A stretch of 6,126 bases of DNA from Acidobacteriota bacterium (GCA_021789565.1 JAJYJL010000350.1:1433-7558), one strand, 5' to 3'; shown: positions 1 through 6,126, numbered from the stretch's first letter. Numbers and translations: made by a program. Notes: generated by a model not told the origin, from the sequence alone.

Positions 1-2
1 CC

Positions 3-42
3 TTCACTAAGAAGAAGGCTAAAAATGCGCAAAACCTTACAG
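3..42 (+). repeat. diverged dispersed repeat, copy A
   Basis: This 40-bp stretch aligns without gaps to 81-120, with 29 of 40 positions identical by hand count. The shared pieces are TAGAAGAAG-like and GCAAAA followed by TTACAG at the end. It may continue past the left edge of the window. Its function is unknown. Confidence 0.5.
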
Positions 43-70
43 GAAAATTTGCAGCAAGCCCGAACGCGGC

Positions 71-120
71 AAAAATCCCCCCTACTTAGAAGAAGCCCAA
101 AATTCGGCAAAATGTTACAG
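71..120 (+). repeat. diverged dispersed repeat, copy B
   Basis: This copy starts with an A-run and a six-C run (77-82) and then reads CTACTTAGAAGAAG, a small interrupted dyad (CTACTT, two bases, AAGAAG with one mismatch). An A-rich core ending in GGCAAAATGTT follows. It matches copy A at 29/40 positions and copy C at 27/36 (81-116 against 412-447). The leading A/T-then-C run is shared with copy C. Confidence 0.6.
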
Positions 121-401
121 ACAGAGTTCGTCGCTCCAAAAACCGCATGGGCGGGCTTTTGACCGCAGAGAGCCCAAAATCCAGGTCCTACACATCAAGA
201 ACCGTCCGAGATACAGCCCACGGCCTTTTGCGGCCCGGAAAAGCCCGTCACATATAAAGAGCCGAAAAAGCGAGATAACCTCACCGACAAATTTGGAGTT
301 TCAGCAAAAGAATTCGCAGGCATACCCTCAACCAGCTCTACTGCTGCGCGGTTCGCGCGGATTGGCGTTCGAGTTTGGGGGATGTGTGGCACTTGGAAAG
401 C

Positions 402-462
402 AAATACCCCCTCTACTTCTAAGGAGTCCGAAAATCGACAAAGTGTTGGGGGGGGGGATTTT
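402..462 (+). repeat. dispersed repeat, copy C, bounded by C-run and G-run arms
   Basis: The core 412-447 matches copy B at 27/36 positions. It contains the dyad CTACTT-CT-AAGGAG, with its single mismatch at the same place as in copy B. The flanks form inverted arms: AAATACCCCC at 402-411 against GGGGGATTT within 453-461, with one bulged A. This makes the copy a possible roughly 60-bp folded unit. The right arm contains ten consecutive G (448-457). It may be a non-autonomous or intergenic repeat element, but no known family is assigned. Confidence 0.55.
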
Positions 463-509
463 CGAAAGCCTCAAAAATGGGGCGCGCAGGGTGAGCTCAT
501 TGAAGATGA

Positions 510-965
510 AATATCCAGTTTACGGCCCCTTACCGAAGCGCGCGCATCGCGAATCGCCAGCTTGGAACAATTGAGGAAATTCGCGCCAATGGCAAACTCA
601 AAATCAAACTCGATTCCGGGCGCGAGGTGGCCCTGTCATTGCACAAACATCCGCACCTCGATTACGGATACGTAGTGACAAGTCATAGCAGCCAAGGCTT
701 GACGGCCGACCGCGTGCTCGTCAACGTGGACACATCGAATGCCCATGAGAAGCTACTGAATACGCGGTTTGCCTATGTCGCGATATCAAGAGCTCGATTT
801 GACGCGAGGATTTACACTGACAACGCCCAATCCCTCAGCCAAGAACTGAGCCGCGAAGTCTCAAAGCGCGCGGCCATTGAGAACCGGCAGGAGCAGCACC
901 GAGAGCAACCTAGCCAACAGGACCACAAGCAGAAGCAGTCCCGTGGCCTCAGTCTGGGTCTGTAG
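510..965 (+). pseudogene. C-terminal remnant of a MobF conjugative relaxase/helicase (TrwC/TraI-like)
   Basis: The frame is open from 510 (stop TGA at 507-509) to the TAG ending at 965 and codes for about 151 residues. It begins with an IQFTAP motif, then IANRQLGTIEEI, then HPHLDYGYVVTSHSSQGLTADRV (helicase motif V region, residues ~47-69) and FAYVAISRARFDARIYT (motif VI, ~87-103). It ends in a Q/E/H-rich tail, which is common at the end of this family. In the family, the N-terminal relaxase domain nicks oriT and the C-terminal RecD-like helicase unwinds plasmid DNA during conjugation. Full-length members are roughly 900 residues or more, so the whole relaxase domain and helicase motifs I-IV are absent. 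No start with a ribosome binding site is present; the GTG at 627 lies inside the conserved domain. I infer a dead remnant of a plasmid or integrative conjugative element. The C-terminal end looks natural, so the loss is from the 5' side. Confidence 0.85.
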
Positions 966-1094
966 AGGGAAGAGCGCTACCTGACCTAAAGCCCACCTTC
1001 CTGGTGCTTGCTTGCGAACGACCTCGCCTGATTGGCTTAAGAGCGCACACACCAGCTACACGCCATTTTCGACAAATAAATGCGTACACGTTAA

Positions 1095-1352
1095 TATCTG
1101 AATATAATACCCTGCCAGGGGAGGAATCCGAAGCGTCGGGGGTCGAGAGTCGAGGCGTTCAACGCCGACGACCGCAAGTCCGCAAATAGTGATAAGACAA
1201 AAGAGCTGGAAAACGTTAATGACTTTCTTTCGGATTGTTTTTCAGAATCGCATTATCCAAGCGTGAGTCGGCCAAGATACAAAGGCTTCGAGGTCCGATG
1301 GATTGGATTAAGCAAGAGGGATCGGTTTACTTCTAGCGCCTACTTGAAATAG
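1095..1352 (+). pseudogene. unrecognised 86-codon open frame without a start codon
   Basis: The frame runs open from 1095 (stop TAA at 1092-1094) to TAG at 1350-1352. From about 1149 on, the translation reads like real protein: charged helices (DDRKSA, KTKELENVNDFL), then RYKGFEVRWIGLSKRDRF. It has no in-frame ATG, and the only in-frame GTG lies more than halfway through (about 1263), so as it stands it is not a gene. I do not recognise the family. It could be the remnant of a coding sequence lost with the adjacent relaxase, or a chance open frame in a fairly GC-rich stretch. Confidence 0.2.
1149..1172. other. GC-rich imperfect inverted repeat/hairpin
   Basis: The core GGCGTT-C-AACGCC (1154-1166) is a perfect dyad around one central base. 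The outer GTCG (1149-1152) and CGAC (1169-1172) also pair across a small internal loop. No T-run follows, so it is not a standard intrinsic terminator on the + strand. It could be a protein-binding dyad or a chance structure. Confidence 0.35.
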
Positions 1353-1390
1353 CGTTGTCCTCCAGCCAGACACAATCTCGTCAAATTTAT

Positions 1391-1420
1391 TTTCGAAGAA
1401 GTATCCCCCAGATATATAAT
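1391..1420 (+). promoter_or_regulatory. candidate promoter for the cas operon
   Basis: A consensus -10 hexamer TATAAT lies at 1415-1420 inside an AT-rich stretch. A weak -35 (TTTCGA, 1391-1396, 3/6 match to TTGACA) precedes it with an 18-bp spacer. Transcription would start near 1427, inside the palindrome at 1421-1434. It faces the cas3 remnant and the intact cas operon, and is the best sigma-70-like site seen upstream of them. The poor -35 suggests a weak or activator-dependent promoter. Confidence 0.45.
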
Positions 1421-1450
1421 TTACGCATGCGTAACCGAGGACAAGTTACG
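1421..1450. promoter_or_regulatory. candidate operator: 14-bp palindrome plus a third half-site
   Basis: TTACGCATGCGTAA (1421-1434) is a perfect palindrome starting immediately after the -10 box. Its right half forms a second dyad with a downstream half-site: CGTAAC (1430-1435), nine bases, GTTACG (1445-1450). Three TTACG/CGTAA half-sites therefore overlap the expected transcription start. This is the geometry of an operator for a dimeric repressor. Which protein binds is not visible, and no regulator gene lies in the window. Confidence 0.5.
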
Positions 1451-1511
1451 TAGGTGAGTTGGTGTGCGTTTTTTAGTTTGTGGTCGGCACAACTCGCCGC
1501 AGGTCACATTC

Positions 1512-1836
1512 ATGTCGGAACAGAAGTTCTACGCACACTCCCTTGAAGGTGAACCTCCGACAAAATGGCAGGAATTAAATGAGCATCTCTTGAACGTGGC
1601 CAGGCTTGCGGCCCGCTTCGCGGAGGCTTTTGATTCCCGATCCTGGGGATACTGCGCAGGGCTGTGGCATGACCTGGGGAAATATCAAATTGAATTCCAG
1701 CAAAGGCTCCTTGGGAGTCAGGAGTCCGTGGAGCACTCCGGCGCGGGAGCCGCACTGGCTGGAAGAAAAGCACGACCGAGACTCTGGCGGTCACATAAAG
1801 GATAATGCCAAGTTGAGCCTCGTAGCAGACTTGTGA
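1512..1836 (+). pseudogene. cas3: 5' remnant of a second cas3 (HD nuclease domain fragment), frameshifted
   Basis: From ATG 1512 the first frame gives 97 residues to TAA at 1803-1805. It begins MSEQKFYAHS, as Cas3 HD domains do, with weak Shine-Dalgarno GCAGG at 1499-1503. It carries the HD-domain signatures EHLLNVARLA (metal-ligand His25), LWHDLGKY (His53-Asp54) followed by EFQQ, and EHSGAGA (His75). After that the reading frame is lost. The piece CTGGCTGGAA (1755-1764) is identical to 2190-2199 at the equivalent place in the intact cas3, but sits 5 bp closer to the His codon, so WLE continues in the +1 frame to TGA at 1834-1836. The later HH motif and the whole helicase are missing. The two HD regions are clearly homologous (HDLGKY..EFQQ.L) but well diverged, so this is not a recent duplication. 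It is most likely what is left of an earlier cas3 replaced by the present one; a translated 97-aa peptide without nuclease activity cannot be excluded. Confidence 0.8.
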
Positions 1837-1857
1837 TGTTCGTTCGAAGGGTATTTC

Positions 1858-4347
1858 ATGCCTACAGGTCCGGCTAGCGGAGGGTTAATGGGTGGATTAG
1901 GTCCCGACGAGTTCATTGCGCACCGCAGGAAAGATGGTGATTGCCAGAATCTAGCCCAGCACCTGCTCGAAGTTTCATCACTCGCACGCTGTTTTTCAGG
2001 AAAGATCGGGCTAGGTTTTTCGGGTGAACTCATTGGCCTACTGCACGACCTGGGCAAATATAGCCGGGAGTTTCAACAGTACCTACGGTCGGCCGTCGGA
2101 TTACTAGAACAGGACAAGGATGATGACTATGTCAATGCAGCCAGCAAAAAAGGTAAAGTCGATCATTCGACAGCCGGGGCGCAGACGCTCTGGCTGGAAC
2201 TATCTCGTCGCGGTCAGTTGGCCCAGATTGTCGCCCAAATCCTGGCGCTTTGTGTTGCTTCACATCACTCTGGGTTAATTGATTGCATCGGCGTGCAAGG
2301 GACCGATCAATTCTCAAAGAGGATGAACAAGCCCGATGGATTATCGCACCGAGAAGAAGCATGGTGCAAGGTAGACCAAAAAGTGCGCAAGCGACACGAA
2401 GAGTTGGTACGCACCGAAGATCTCGTCTCACCCTTCCGGACAATCATCAAAAGGATTTACGGAAACGAGAAATCTGAAACCATCGTTCGCTTCAAGGTTG
2501 GGTTGCTAACCAGATTTCTTTTCAGTTGTTTACTCGACGCCGACCGTGTTAATACAGCCGATTTCGAGCTGCCGATAACCGCAAAGCAGCGCCTGCGCGA
2601 TCATTACGAAGGCTGGTCGGTCTTGGCCGCGCGCTTAGAAAGAAAACTGGCGACTTTCGATAACCAGGAACGGATTGATGAACTGCGCCGGAGCATCTCC
2701 GATCATTGCCTGGCTGCCGCATCTCGGGAGAAGGGCATTTTCACGCTCACTGTGCCAACTGGTGGCGGCAAGACCCTCGCGAGTCTGCGTTTTGCTTTGC
2801 ATCATGCCCAAGATCATAAAATGGACCACATCTTCTATGTGGTCCCCTTCACCACGATCATCGATCAGAATGCCAAAGAGGTTCGCAAAATCTTGGAGCC
2901 CTCAGATGAAGCTGTTTCGCCGGGAAGTGTAGTATTAGAGCATCATTCTAATTTGACGCCCGACAAACAGACCTGGCGCAACAAGATTCTCTCTGAAAAC
3001 TGGGATGCGCCGGTCATATTCACAACCAGCGTGCAATTCTTGGAGACACTATTTGGTGCAGGAACGCGCGACGCGCGGCGGATGCACAATTTTGCAAACG
3101 CTGTAATCATTTTCGATGAAATTCAGGCGCTCCCCATCAACTGTGTGCACCTTTTCAATAACGCCATCAACTTCCTCGTCGAGCACTGCGGCAGCAGCAT
3201 GGTGCTGTGTACGGCCACTCAGCCGTTACTTGATCGCGTGGATGAGAAGAAAGGCGCCGTCCGGTTGAAGATGCCCGATGCGGAGATCATGCCGGATGTC
3301 TGTGGACTCTTCAGCGATCTCCAACGTGTTGAGGTCCTGGATCGCCGCAAGTCAGGGGGGTGGACGCATGAAGAAGTGGCGGAGCTCGCGCTGGCTGAAA
3401 TGAAATCAAGCGGCAGTTGCCTTGTAATTGTCAACACGAAGTCCGCTGCACGGGCCCTCTTTGAGCTTTGCCGGAAAGGTGCGGCGGCGGCGCATGTTTT
3501 TCACTTGAGCACAAACATGTGTCCTGCGCATCGAATAGAGCGATTGGAGATCATCCGCCAATATCTCAATGAATTCAAACCAGTCCTTTGCGTGAGCACC
3601 CAGTTGATCGAGGCCGGCGTTGATGTCGATTTCGGCTCGGCGATCCGTTTCACAGCGGGCCTGGACTCTATCGCGCAAGCTGCTGGACGATGCAACCGCC
3701 ATGCGAGGCGGCCACCGGGCCGAGTGCATGTGGTTAATCCGAGTGAGGATATGGCGGAGATACTCAGAGACATCCGCGCCGGCAAAGAGGCGGCGGAACG
3801 TGTGCTGGATGAATTGGCGAGAAACTCACAACTGGGCGCCAATGAGCTGCTGAGCCCGTCAGTCATGTCCAAATACTTCCAGTATTACTTCTTCGATCGC
3901 GCCAGAGAAATGGACTACCCCGTGGCGGCCAGCGAAGTCGGCAGGAATGACACGCTTCTAAACATGTTGGCCGAAAATTCCATGGCTGTAGGCAGAAGGC
4001 CACCGCCTATTTACCTTCGTCAGTCATTCATGGCAGCCCAGAGAGCCTTCAAGGCAATCAATGCGCCAACCCAAGGTGTGATCGTTCCGCACTCCGATGT
4101 TAGCAAGGCAGTCATCAACGGGTTGTCTTCCTCTTCCGGTCCCGAAAAGGATTTCGACCTTTTGAAACAGGCCCAACAATTCACGGTCAATGTGTTCCCG
4201 CAAGTGCTAGAACGCTTGCAGAATGCCGGTGCGGTGCATGAAGTGCAAGCGGGAACCGGTATTTTATACTTGGATTCACGCTACTACCACGATGAGTTCG
4301 GTCTGACGGAAAGCCCGTCGGGCCTGATGGAGACGCTCAATGCCTAA
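1858..4347 (+). CDS. cas3: Cas3 HD-nuclease/helicase, type I-C
   Basis: The gene codes for 829 residues, a usual length for fused Cas3. Cas3 is recruited by Cascade to the R-loop, nicks and translocates on the displaced strand 3'-5' with ATP, and degrades the invading DNA. The N-terminal HD nuclease shows all expected metal ligands: His35 (QHLLEV), His63-Asp64 (LLHDLGKY), His103 (VDHSTAGA) and His136-His137 (ASHHSG). The superfamily 2 helicase follows: Walker A TGGGKT (301-306), motif Ia around VPFTTIIDQNA (329-339), motif II DEIQ (420-423), motif III TAT (452-454), motif V STQLIEAGVDVDF (580-592) and motif VI QAAGRCNR (607-614). A C-terminal domain ends at 829. No catalytic residue appears lost. 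The ATG at 1858 has a modest GAAGG site 7 bp upstream; Met11 (1888) has the stronger GGAGG, so the true N-terminus is uncertain by 10 residues. It overlaps cas5c by 8 bp. The type I-C assignment rests on the following cas5c and cas8c. Confidence 0.97.
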   Translation: MPTGPASGGLMGGLGPDEFIAHRRKDGDCQNLAQHLLEVSSLARCFSGKIGLGFSGELIGLLHDLGKYSREFQQYLRSAVGLLEQDKDDDYVNAASKKGKVDHSTAGAQTLWLELSRRGQLAQIVAQILALCVASHHSGLIDCIGVQGTDQFSKRMNKPDGLSHREEAWCKVDQKVRKRHEELVRTEDLVSPFRTIIKRIYGNEKSETIVRFKVGLLTRFLFSCLLDADRVNTADFELPITAKQRLRDHYEGWSVLAARLERKLATFDNQERIDELRRSISDHCLAAASREKGIFTLTVPTGGGKTLASLRFALHHAQDHKMDHIFYVVPFTTIIDQNAKEVRKILEPSDEAVSPGSVVLEHHSNLTPDKQTWRNKILSENWDAPVIFTTSVQFLETLFGAGTRDARRMHNFANAVIIFDEIQALPINCVHLFNNAINFLVEHCGSSMVLCTATQPLLDRVDEKKGAVRLKMPDAEIMPDVCGLFSDLQRVEVLDRRKSGGWTHEEVAELALAEMKSSGSCLVIVNTKSAARALFELCRKGAAAAHVFHLSTNMCPAHRIERLEIIRQYLNEFKPVLCVSTQLIEAGVDVDFGSAIRFTAGLDSIAQAAGRCNRHARRPPGRVHVVNPSEDMAEILRDIRAGKEAAERVLDELARNSQLGANELLSPSVMSKYFQYYFFDRAREMDYPVAASEVGRNDTLLNMLAENSMAVGRRPPPIYLRQSFMAAQRAFKAINAPTQGVIVPHSDVSKAVINGLSSSSGPEKDFDLLKQAQQFTVNVFPQVLERLQNAGAVHEVQAGTGILYLDSRYYHDEFGLTESPSGLMETLNA
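1879..1883 (+). promoter_or_regulatory. ribosome binding site for an alternative cas3 start at 1888
   Basis: GGAGG stands 4 bp before an in-frame ATG (Met11 of the long form). Residues 1-10 (MPTGPASGGL) carry no conserved Cas3 feature, while the conserved part begins with FIAH near residue 19. Either start leaves the HD domain complete. The short spacing makes the upstream ATG at 1858, with GAAGG at 1845-1849 or thereabouts, still possible. Confidence 0.45.
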
Positions 4348-5140
4348 TCTACAGAGGAACAGGATCGAGTTCAAAGTTTGGGGCCGGTACGCGATGTTTA
4401 CCGACCCGCTTACCAAAATCGGCGGCGAGAAGTGCTCGTATCAAGTCCCCACTTACGAAGCTTTGAAGGGTGTCGCCAAGTCAATCTATTGGAAGCCGAC
4501 CTTCATTTGGGTGATCGATGAGGTGCGAGTCATGAAGCGGATTCGGACTCAAACGAAAGGAACCAAGCCGTTGAATTTCGGCGGTGTCTATCCCAGTGAG
4601 CGGAACCCGAAAAAGAAAGAAGAGCCATTCAATACGCTTGCGATCTACACCTTTTTGACAGGTGATCCTGATCCTGTTACCGGCGAGCCTGGAGTTGAAT
4701 ACCAGGTACGAGCGCACTTCGAGTGGAATGAGCATCGACCGGAACTGGCCAACGACCGTGTCGAGGGCAAACACTTCGAGATCGCCCGCCGAATGTTGGA
4801 GCGCGGGGGGCGGCAAGATGTTTTCCTTGGCACTCGGGATTGCCAAGGCTACGTGGAACCCTGCGAGTTGGGATCTGGGTCAGGCCACTACGACAATAGC
4901 GGCAGACTGGCGTTTGGGTTGATGTTGCACGGCTTTGATTATCCCGACGAGACCGGCGAGGACAAGCTCTACGCCCGTTTCTGGACGCCCAAAATGATCG
5001 AGGGTGTAATCCACTTCGTACGGCCGGAAGAGTGCCCAGTCAAAAAGTTCGTACATGAGATGAAACCGAAACAGTTTGAATCGGGCCAGGGCTTGAAAAA
5101 TGTAGAGACCGAAATAGCCGAACTGGAGGCCCAGGCATGA
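4340..5140 (+). CDS. cas5c: Cas5c (Cas5d), crRNA-processing endoribonuclease of type I-C
   Basis: The product has 266 residues. In type I-C, which lacks Cas6, Cas5c cleaves pre-crRNA in the repeat and remains bound to the 5' handle in Cascade. The N-terminus has the family signature IEFKVWGRYAMFTDPLT, then IGGEKCSYQVPTYEALKG, SIYWKPT, HFEWN, GKHFEIARRMLERGGR, VFLGTRDCQGYVEPCE and GLMLHGFDYPDE. By analogy with the Bacillus halodurans enzyme (catalytic Tyr46, Lys116, His117), the likely catalytic residues are Tyr50 (IYWKPT), Lys144 and His145, all present. The spacing from Tyr50 to Lys144 is 94 residues against 70 in that enzyme. The extra ~24 residues fall around 80-118, a charged and Pro/Gly-rich loop (NPKKKEEP, GDPDPVTGEPG). 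A short helical tail rich in Glu and Lys follows residue ~235. The start is supported by TGGAGA at 4328-4333 and by the N-terminal motif. It overlaps cas3 by 8 bp and cas8c by 4 bp, implying coupled translation. Confidence 0.96.
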   Translation: MPNLQRNRIEFKVWGRYAMFTDPLTKIGGEKCSYQVPTYEALKGVAKSIYWKPTFIWVIDEVRVMKRIRTQTKGTKPLNFGGVYPSERNPKKKEEPFNTLAIYTFLTGDPDPVTGEPGVEYQVRAHFEWNEHRPELANDRVEGKHFEIARRMLERGGRQDVFLGTRDCQGYVEPCELGSGSGHYDNSGRLAFGLMLHGFDYPDETGEDKLYARFWTPKMIEGVIHFVRPEECPVKKFVHEMKPKQFESGQGLKNVETEIAELEAQA

Positions 5141-6126
5141 GTTGGATACAAAAACTCTACGACACTTACGAACAGTGCGATGGGGCACCGCAGTTCGCAG
5201 CCGATCCACTAATGCCAATGTGTCACGTTCTCCAGAAGGCGCACATCGAGGTAGTTATTGATGTCAGTGGTGCGTTTCGAAGCGCACGTGTACTGCAGAG
5301 GCCTGAGCAACCTACGCCAATTCCTTCTACCGAGGACTCTGCCTCGCGAACAAATAATGAGGCGCCTCATGCGCTATGTGACAAGGTACAGTATTGCGCC
5401 GCCGACTATGCGCAACGAGGAGGACGTAAGAAGCCCTATTGGAAGGCCTTCATAGACCAATTAAATCAGTGGTGCTCCTCCCCATATGCACATCAAAAGG
5501 CAAAGGCCGTTCTCGACTATCTTTTGGCAGGCAAGCTCTTGGACGATTTGGCGCGAGAAAAAGTACTCGTCGTCGACAATAGCGGTCGCCTGATTGACAC
5601 TTGGGACTCTGATGCGGCACTGACTCCCCTGTTCAGACTCCTGACAGCCAAGCTGGGCAGGCGCGATCAGGGAGACGCACTCCTTCGTTGGAGAGTTCGA
5701 GTGCCGAATGATCCGGGTTCGGCTGTGTGGGAGGATACTGCCCTGCAAAATTGCTGGGTTCAATATTGCGCCAGCCTCGATGTAGGCCGTGGGGTCTGCT
5801 TTGTCACCGGTAACGGCAATGTTTCTCTGGCAACTAAACACCCAAGAGGAATCCGATGGCCTGGTGATGGCGCGAAGCTGATTTCGTCGAATGACAATGA
5901 AGGATTTACCTTTCGGGGTCGCTTCGAAAGCGCAGTGGAAGCATGCGGAGTTGGATTCGAGATCAGCCAGAAGGCCCACAATGCCTTGCGATGGTTGATA
6001 GATCGTCAGGGATACCGCGACAAGGCCAGCGGCCAGGTTTTCGTGGCGTGGGATGTCGGCGGAAAACAGATTCCCGACCCGTTGAAGAACACCTCAGAGC
6101 TACTCGGGCTGCCTAGAAATCTTGAA
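5137..6126 (+). CDS. cas8c: Cas8c (Csd1), large subunit of type I-C Cascade, 3' part outside window
   Basis: The frame is open from ATG 5137 to the right edge, giving 330 residues without a stop; full-length family members are about 570-620 residues, so just over half is seen. Cas8c reads the PAM, stabilises the R-loop and recruits Cas3. Family features visible are the start MSWIQKLYDTYEQC, STEDSASRT followed by PHALCDKVQYCAADY (residues ~64-91), a predicted helical stretch YWKAFIDQLNQWC, the core VCFVTGNGNVSLATKHPRGI (220-239), and GAKLISSNDNEGFTFRGRF (245-263). GGAGG at 5125-5129, 7 bp before the ATG, is a strong ribosome binding site inside cas5c, and the ATGA overlap indicates coupled translation. 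In type I-C, the small subunit Cas11c is made from an internal start in the 3' part of cas8c; that region is not in the window. No frameshift or unusual base was noticed in the visible part. Confidence 0.95.
   Translation, partial: MSWIQKLYDTYEQCDGAPQFAADPLMPMCHVLQKAHIEVVIDVSGAFRSARVLQRPEQPTPIPSTEDSASRTNNEAPHALCDKVQYCAADYAQRGGRKKPYWKAFIDQLNQWCSSPYAHQKAKAVLDYLLAGKLLDDLAREKVLVVDNSGRLIDTWDSDAALTPLFRLLTAKLGRRDQGDALLRWRVRVPNDPGSAVWEDTALQNCWVQYCASLDVGRGVCFVTGNGNVSLATKHPRGIRWPGDGAKLISSNDNEGFTFRGRFESAVEACGVGFEISQKAHNALRWLIDRQGYRDKASGQVFVAWDVGGKQIPDPLKNTSELLGLPRNLE

Larger units (their letters stand above)
1..509. other. gene-poor, repeat-bearing region left of the relaxase remnant
   Basis: No frame on either strand has convincing protein-like content. 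The open frames here are short, start without a good ribosome binding site, and run through repeats and homopolymers. What the region does hold is a set of diverged copies of one short repeat (listed separately at 3-42, 71-120 and 402-462), weaker partial copies around 53-77 and 166-182, and a 10-G tract at 448-457. A TATAAA at about 253-258 has no matching -35 box. The region ends where the relaxase remnant becomes readable, at about 510, so it may represent the boundary of an old insertion or deletion. Confidence 0.6.
966..1390. other. intergenic stretch between relaxase remnant and the cas promoter region
   Basis: No recognisable gene occurs here. The stretch contains one start-less open frame (1095-1352) and a GC-rich hairpin (1149-1172), both listed separately. 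A TATAAT sits at 1103-1108 without a fitting -35 box. A GGGGAGG at about 1117-1123 looks like a Shine-Dalgarno site, but no ATG, GTG or TTG follows at a usable distance. These may be leftovers of a lost gene. Confidence 0.4.

Noticed and set aside
1..120. The repeated A-rich pieces could be a decayed CRISPR array.
   Set aside because: The distances between copies (78 bp, then over 300 bp) are irregular, repeat identity is low, and they do not resemble type I-C repeats (GC-rich stem, GAAAC end).
293..675. Two overlapping + strand open frames (293-574 and 382-675) as small genes.
   Set aside because: They run through the repeat and the 10-G tract, lack good ribosome binding sites, and the second overlaps the relaxase remnant in another frame.
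990..1005. CACC-TTCCT-GGTG hairpin after the relaxase remnant as an intrinsic terminator.
   Set aside because: The stem is only four base pairs and no T-run follows.
1464..1511. GTG at 1464 as the start of the cas3 remnant.
   Set aside because: The added residues do not look like Cas3, and ATG 1512 gives the typical N-terminus with a ribosome binding site.
1512..4347. The HD fragment and cas3 being one gene with a duplicated HD domain.
   Set aside because: Stops at 1803-1805 and 1834-1836 separate them, and the downstream cas3 has its own start and a complete HD domain.
5461..5979. 172-codon open frame on the minus strand.
   Set aside because: It lies wholly within cas8c, whose + strand translation matches the Csd1 family throughout.

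Overview
The window holds the first part of a type I-C (formerly Dvulg) CRISPR-Cas operon on the + strand: intact cas3, intact cas5c and the first 330 codons of cas8c (csd1), which is cut by the right edge. Start/stop overlaps between consecutive genes (8 bp, then 4 bp ATGA) and Shine-Dalgarno sites inside the preceding genes indicate one polycistronic transcript. The usual next genes (cas7c, cas4, cas1, cas2 and the CRISPR array) would lie beyond position 6126. No CRISPR array is visible here.

The left 1.85 kb is a decayed region. Bases 1-509 carry no credible gene, but hold at least three diverged copies of a ~36-60 bp repeat, one of them (402-462) bracketed by a C-run and a 10-G tract. Bases 510-965 are the C-terminal end of a MobF (TrwC/TraI-type) conjugative relaxase-helicase with its helicase motifs V and VI; the rest of that gene is missing. 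Bases 966-1511 contain a start-less 86-codon open frame (1095-1352), a GC-rich hairpin, and, nearest the cas genes, a candidate -10 box followed directly by a perfect 14-bp palindrome and a third half-site. Bases 1512-1836 are a broken 5' piece of a second, different cas3 (HD nuclease part only), frameshifted and cut short just before the intact cas3 at 1858.

The genes work together as the interference arm. Cas5c is expected to process pre-crRNA and cap the crRNA 5' handle. Cas8c is the large Cascade subunit that recognises the PAM and recruits Cas3. Cas3 is the HD nuclease/superfamily 2 helicase that unwinds and degrades the target DNA.

The organism appears to be a bacterium with moderate GC content. 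MobF relaxases and I-C cas genes of this kind are found in Pseudomonadota and Acidobacteriota among others, and the window does not allow a firmer choice. The combination of a relaxase remnant, a cas3 remnant and dispersed repeats suggests the cas operon sits in, or replaced part of, an old mobile element. The Cas system itself looks conventional. The parts worth a second look are the cas3 double start, the palindromic operator candidate and the repeat family.
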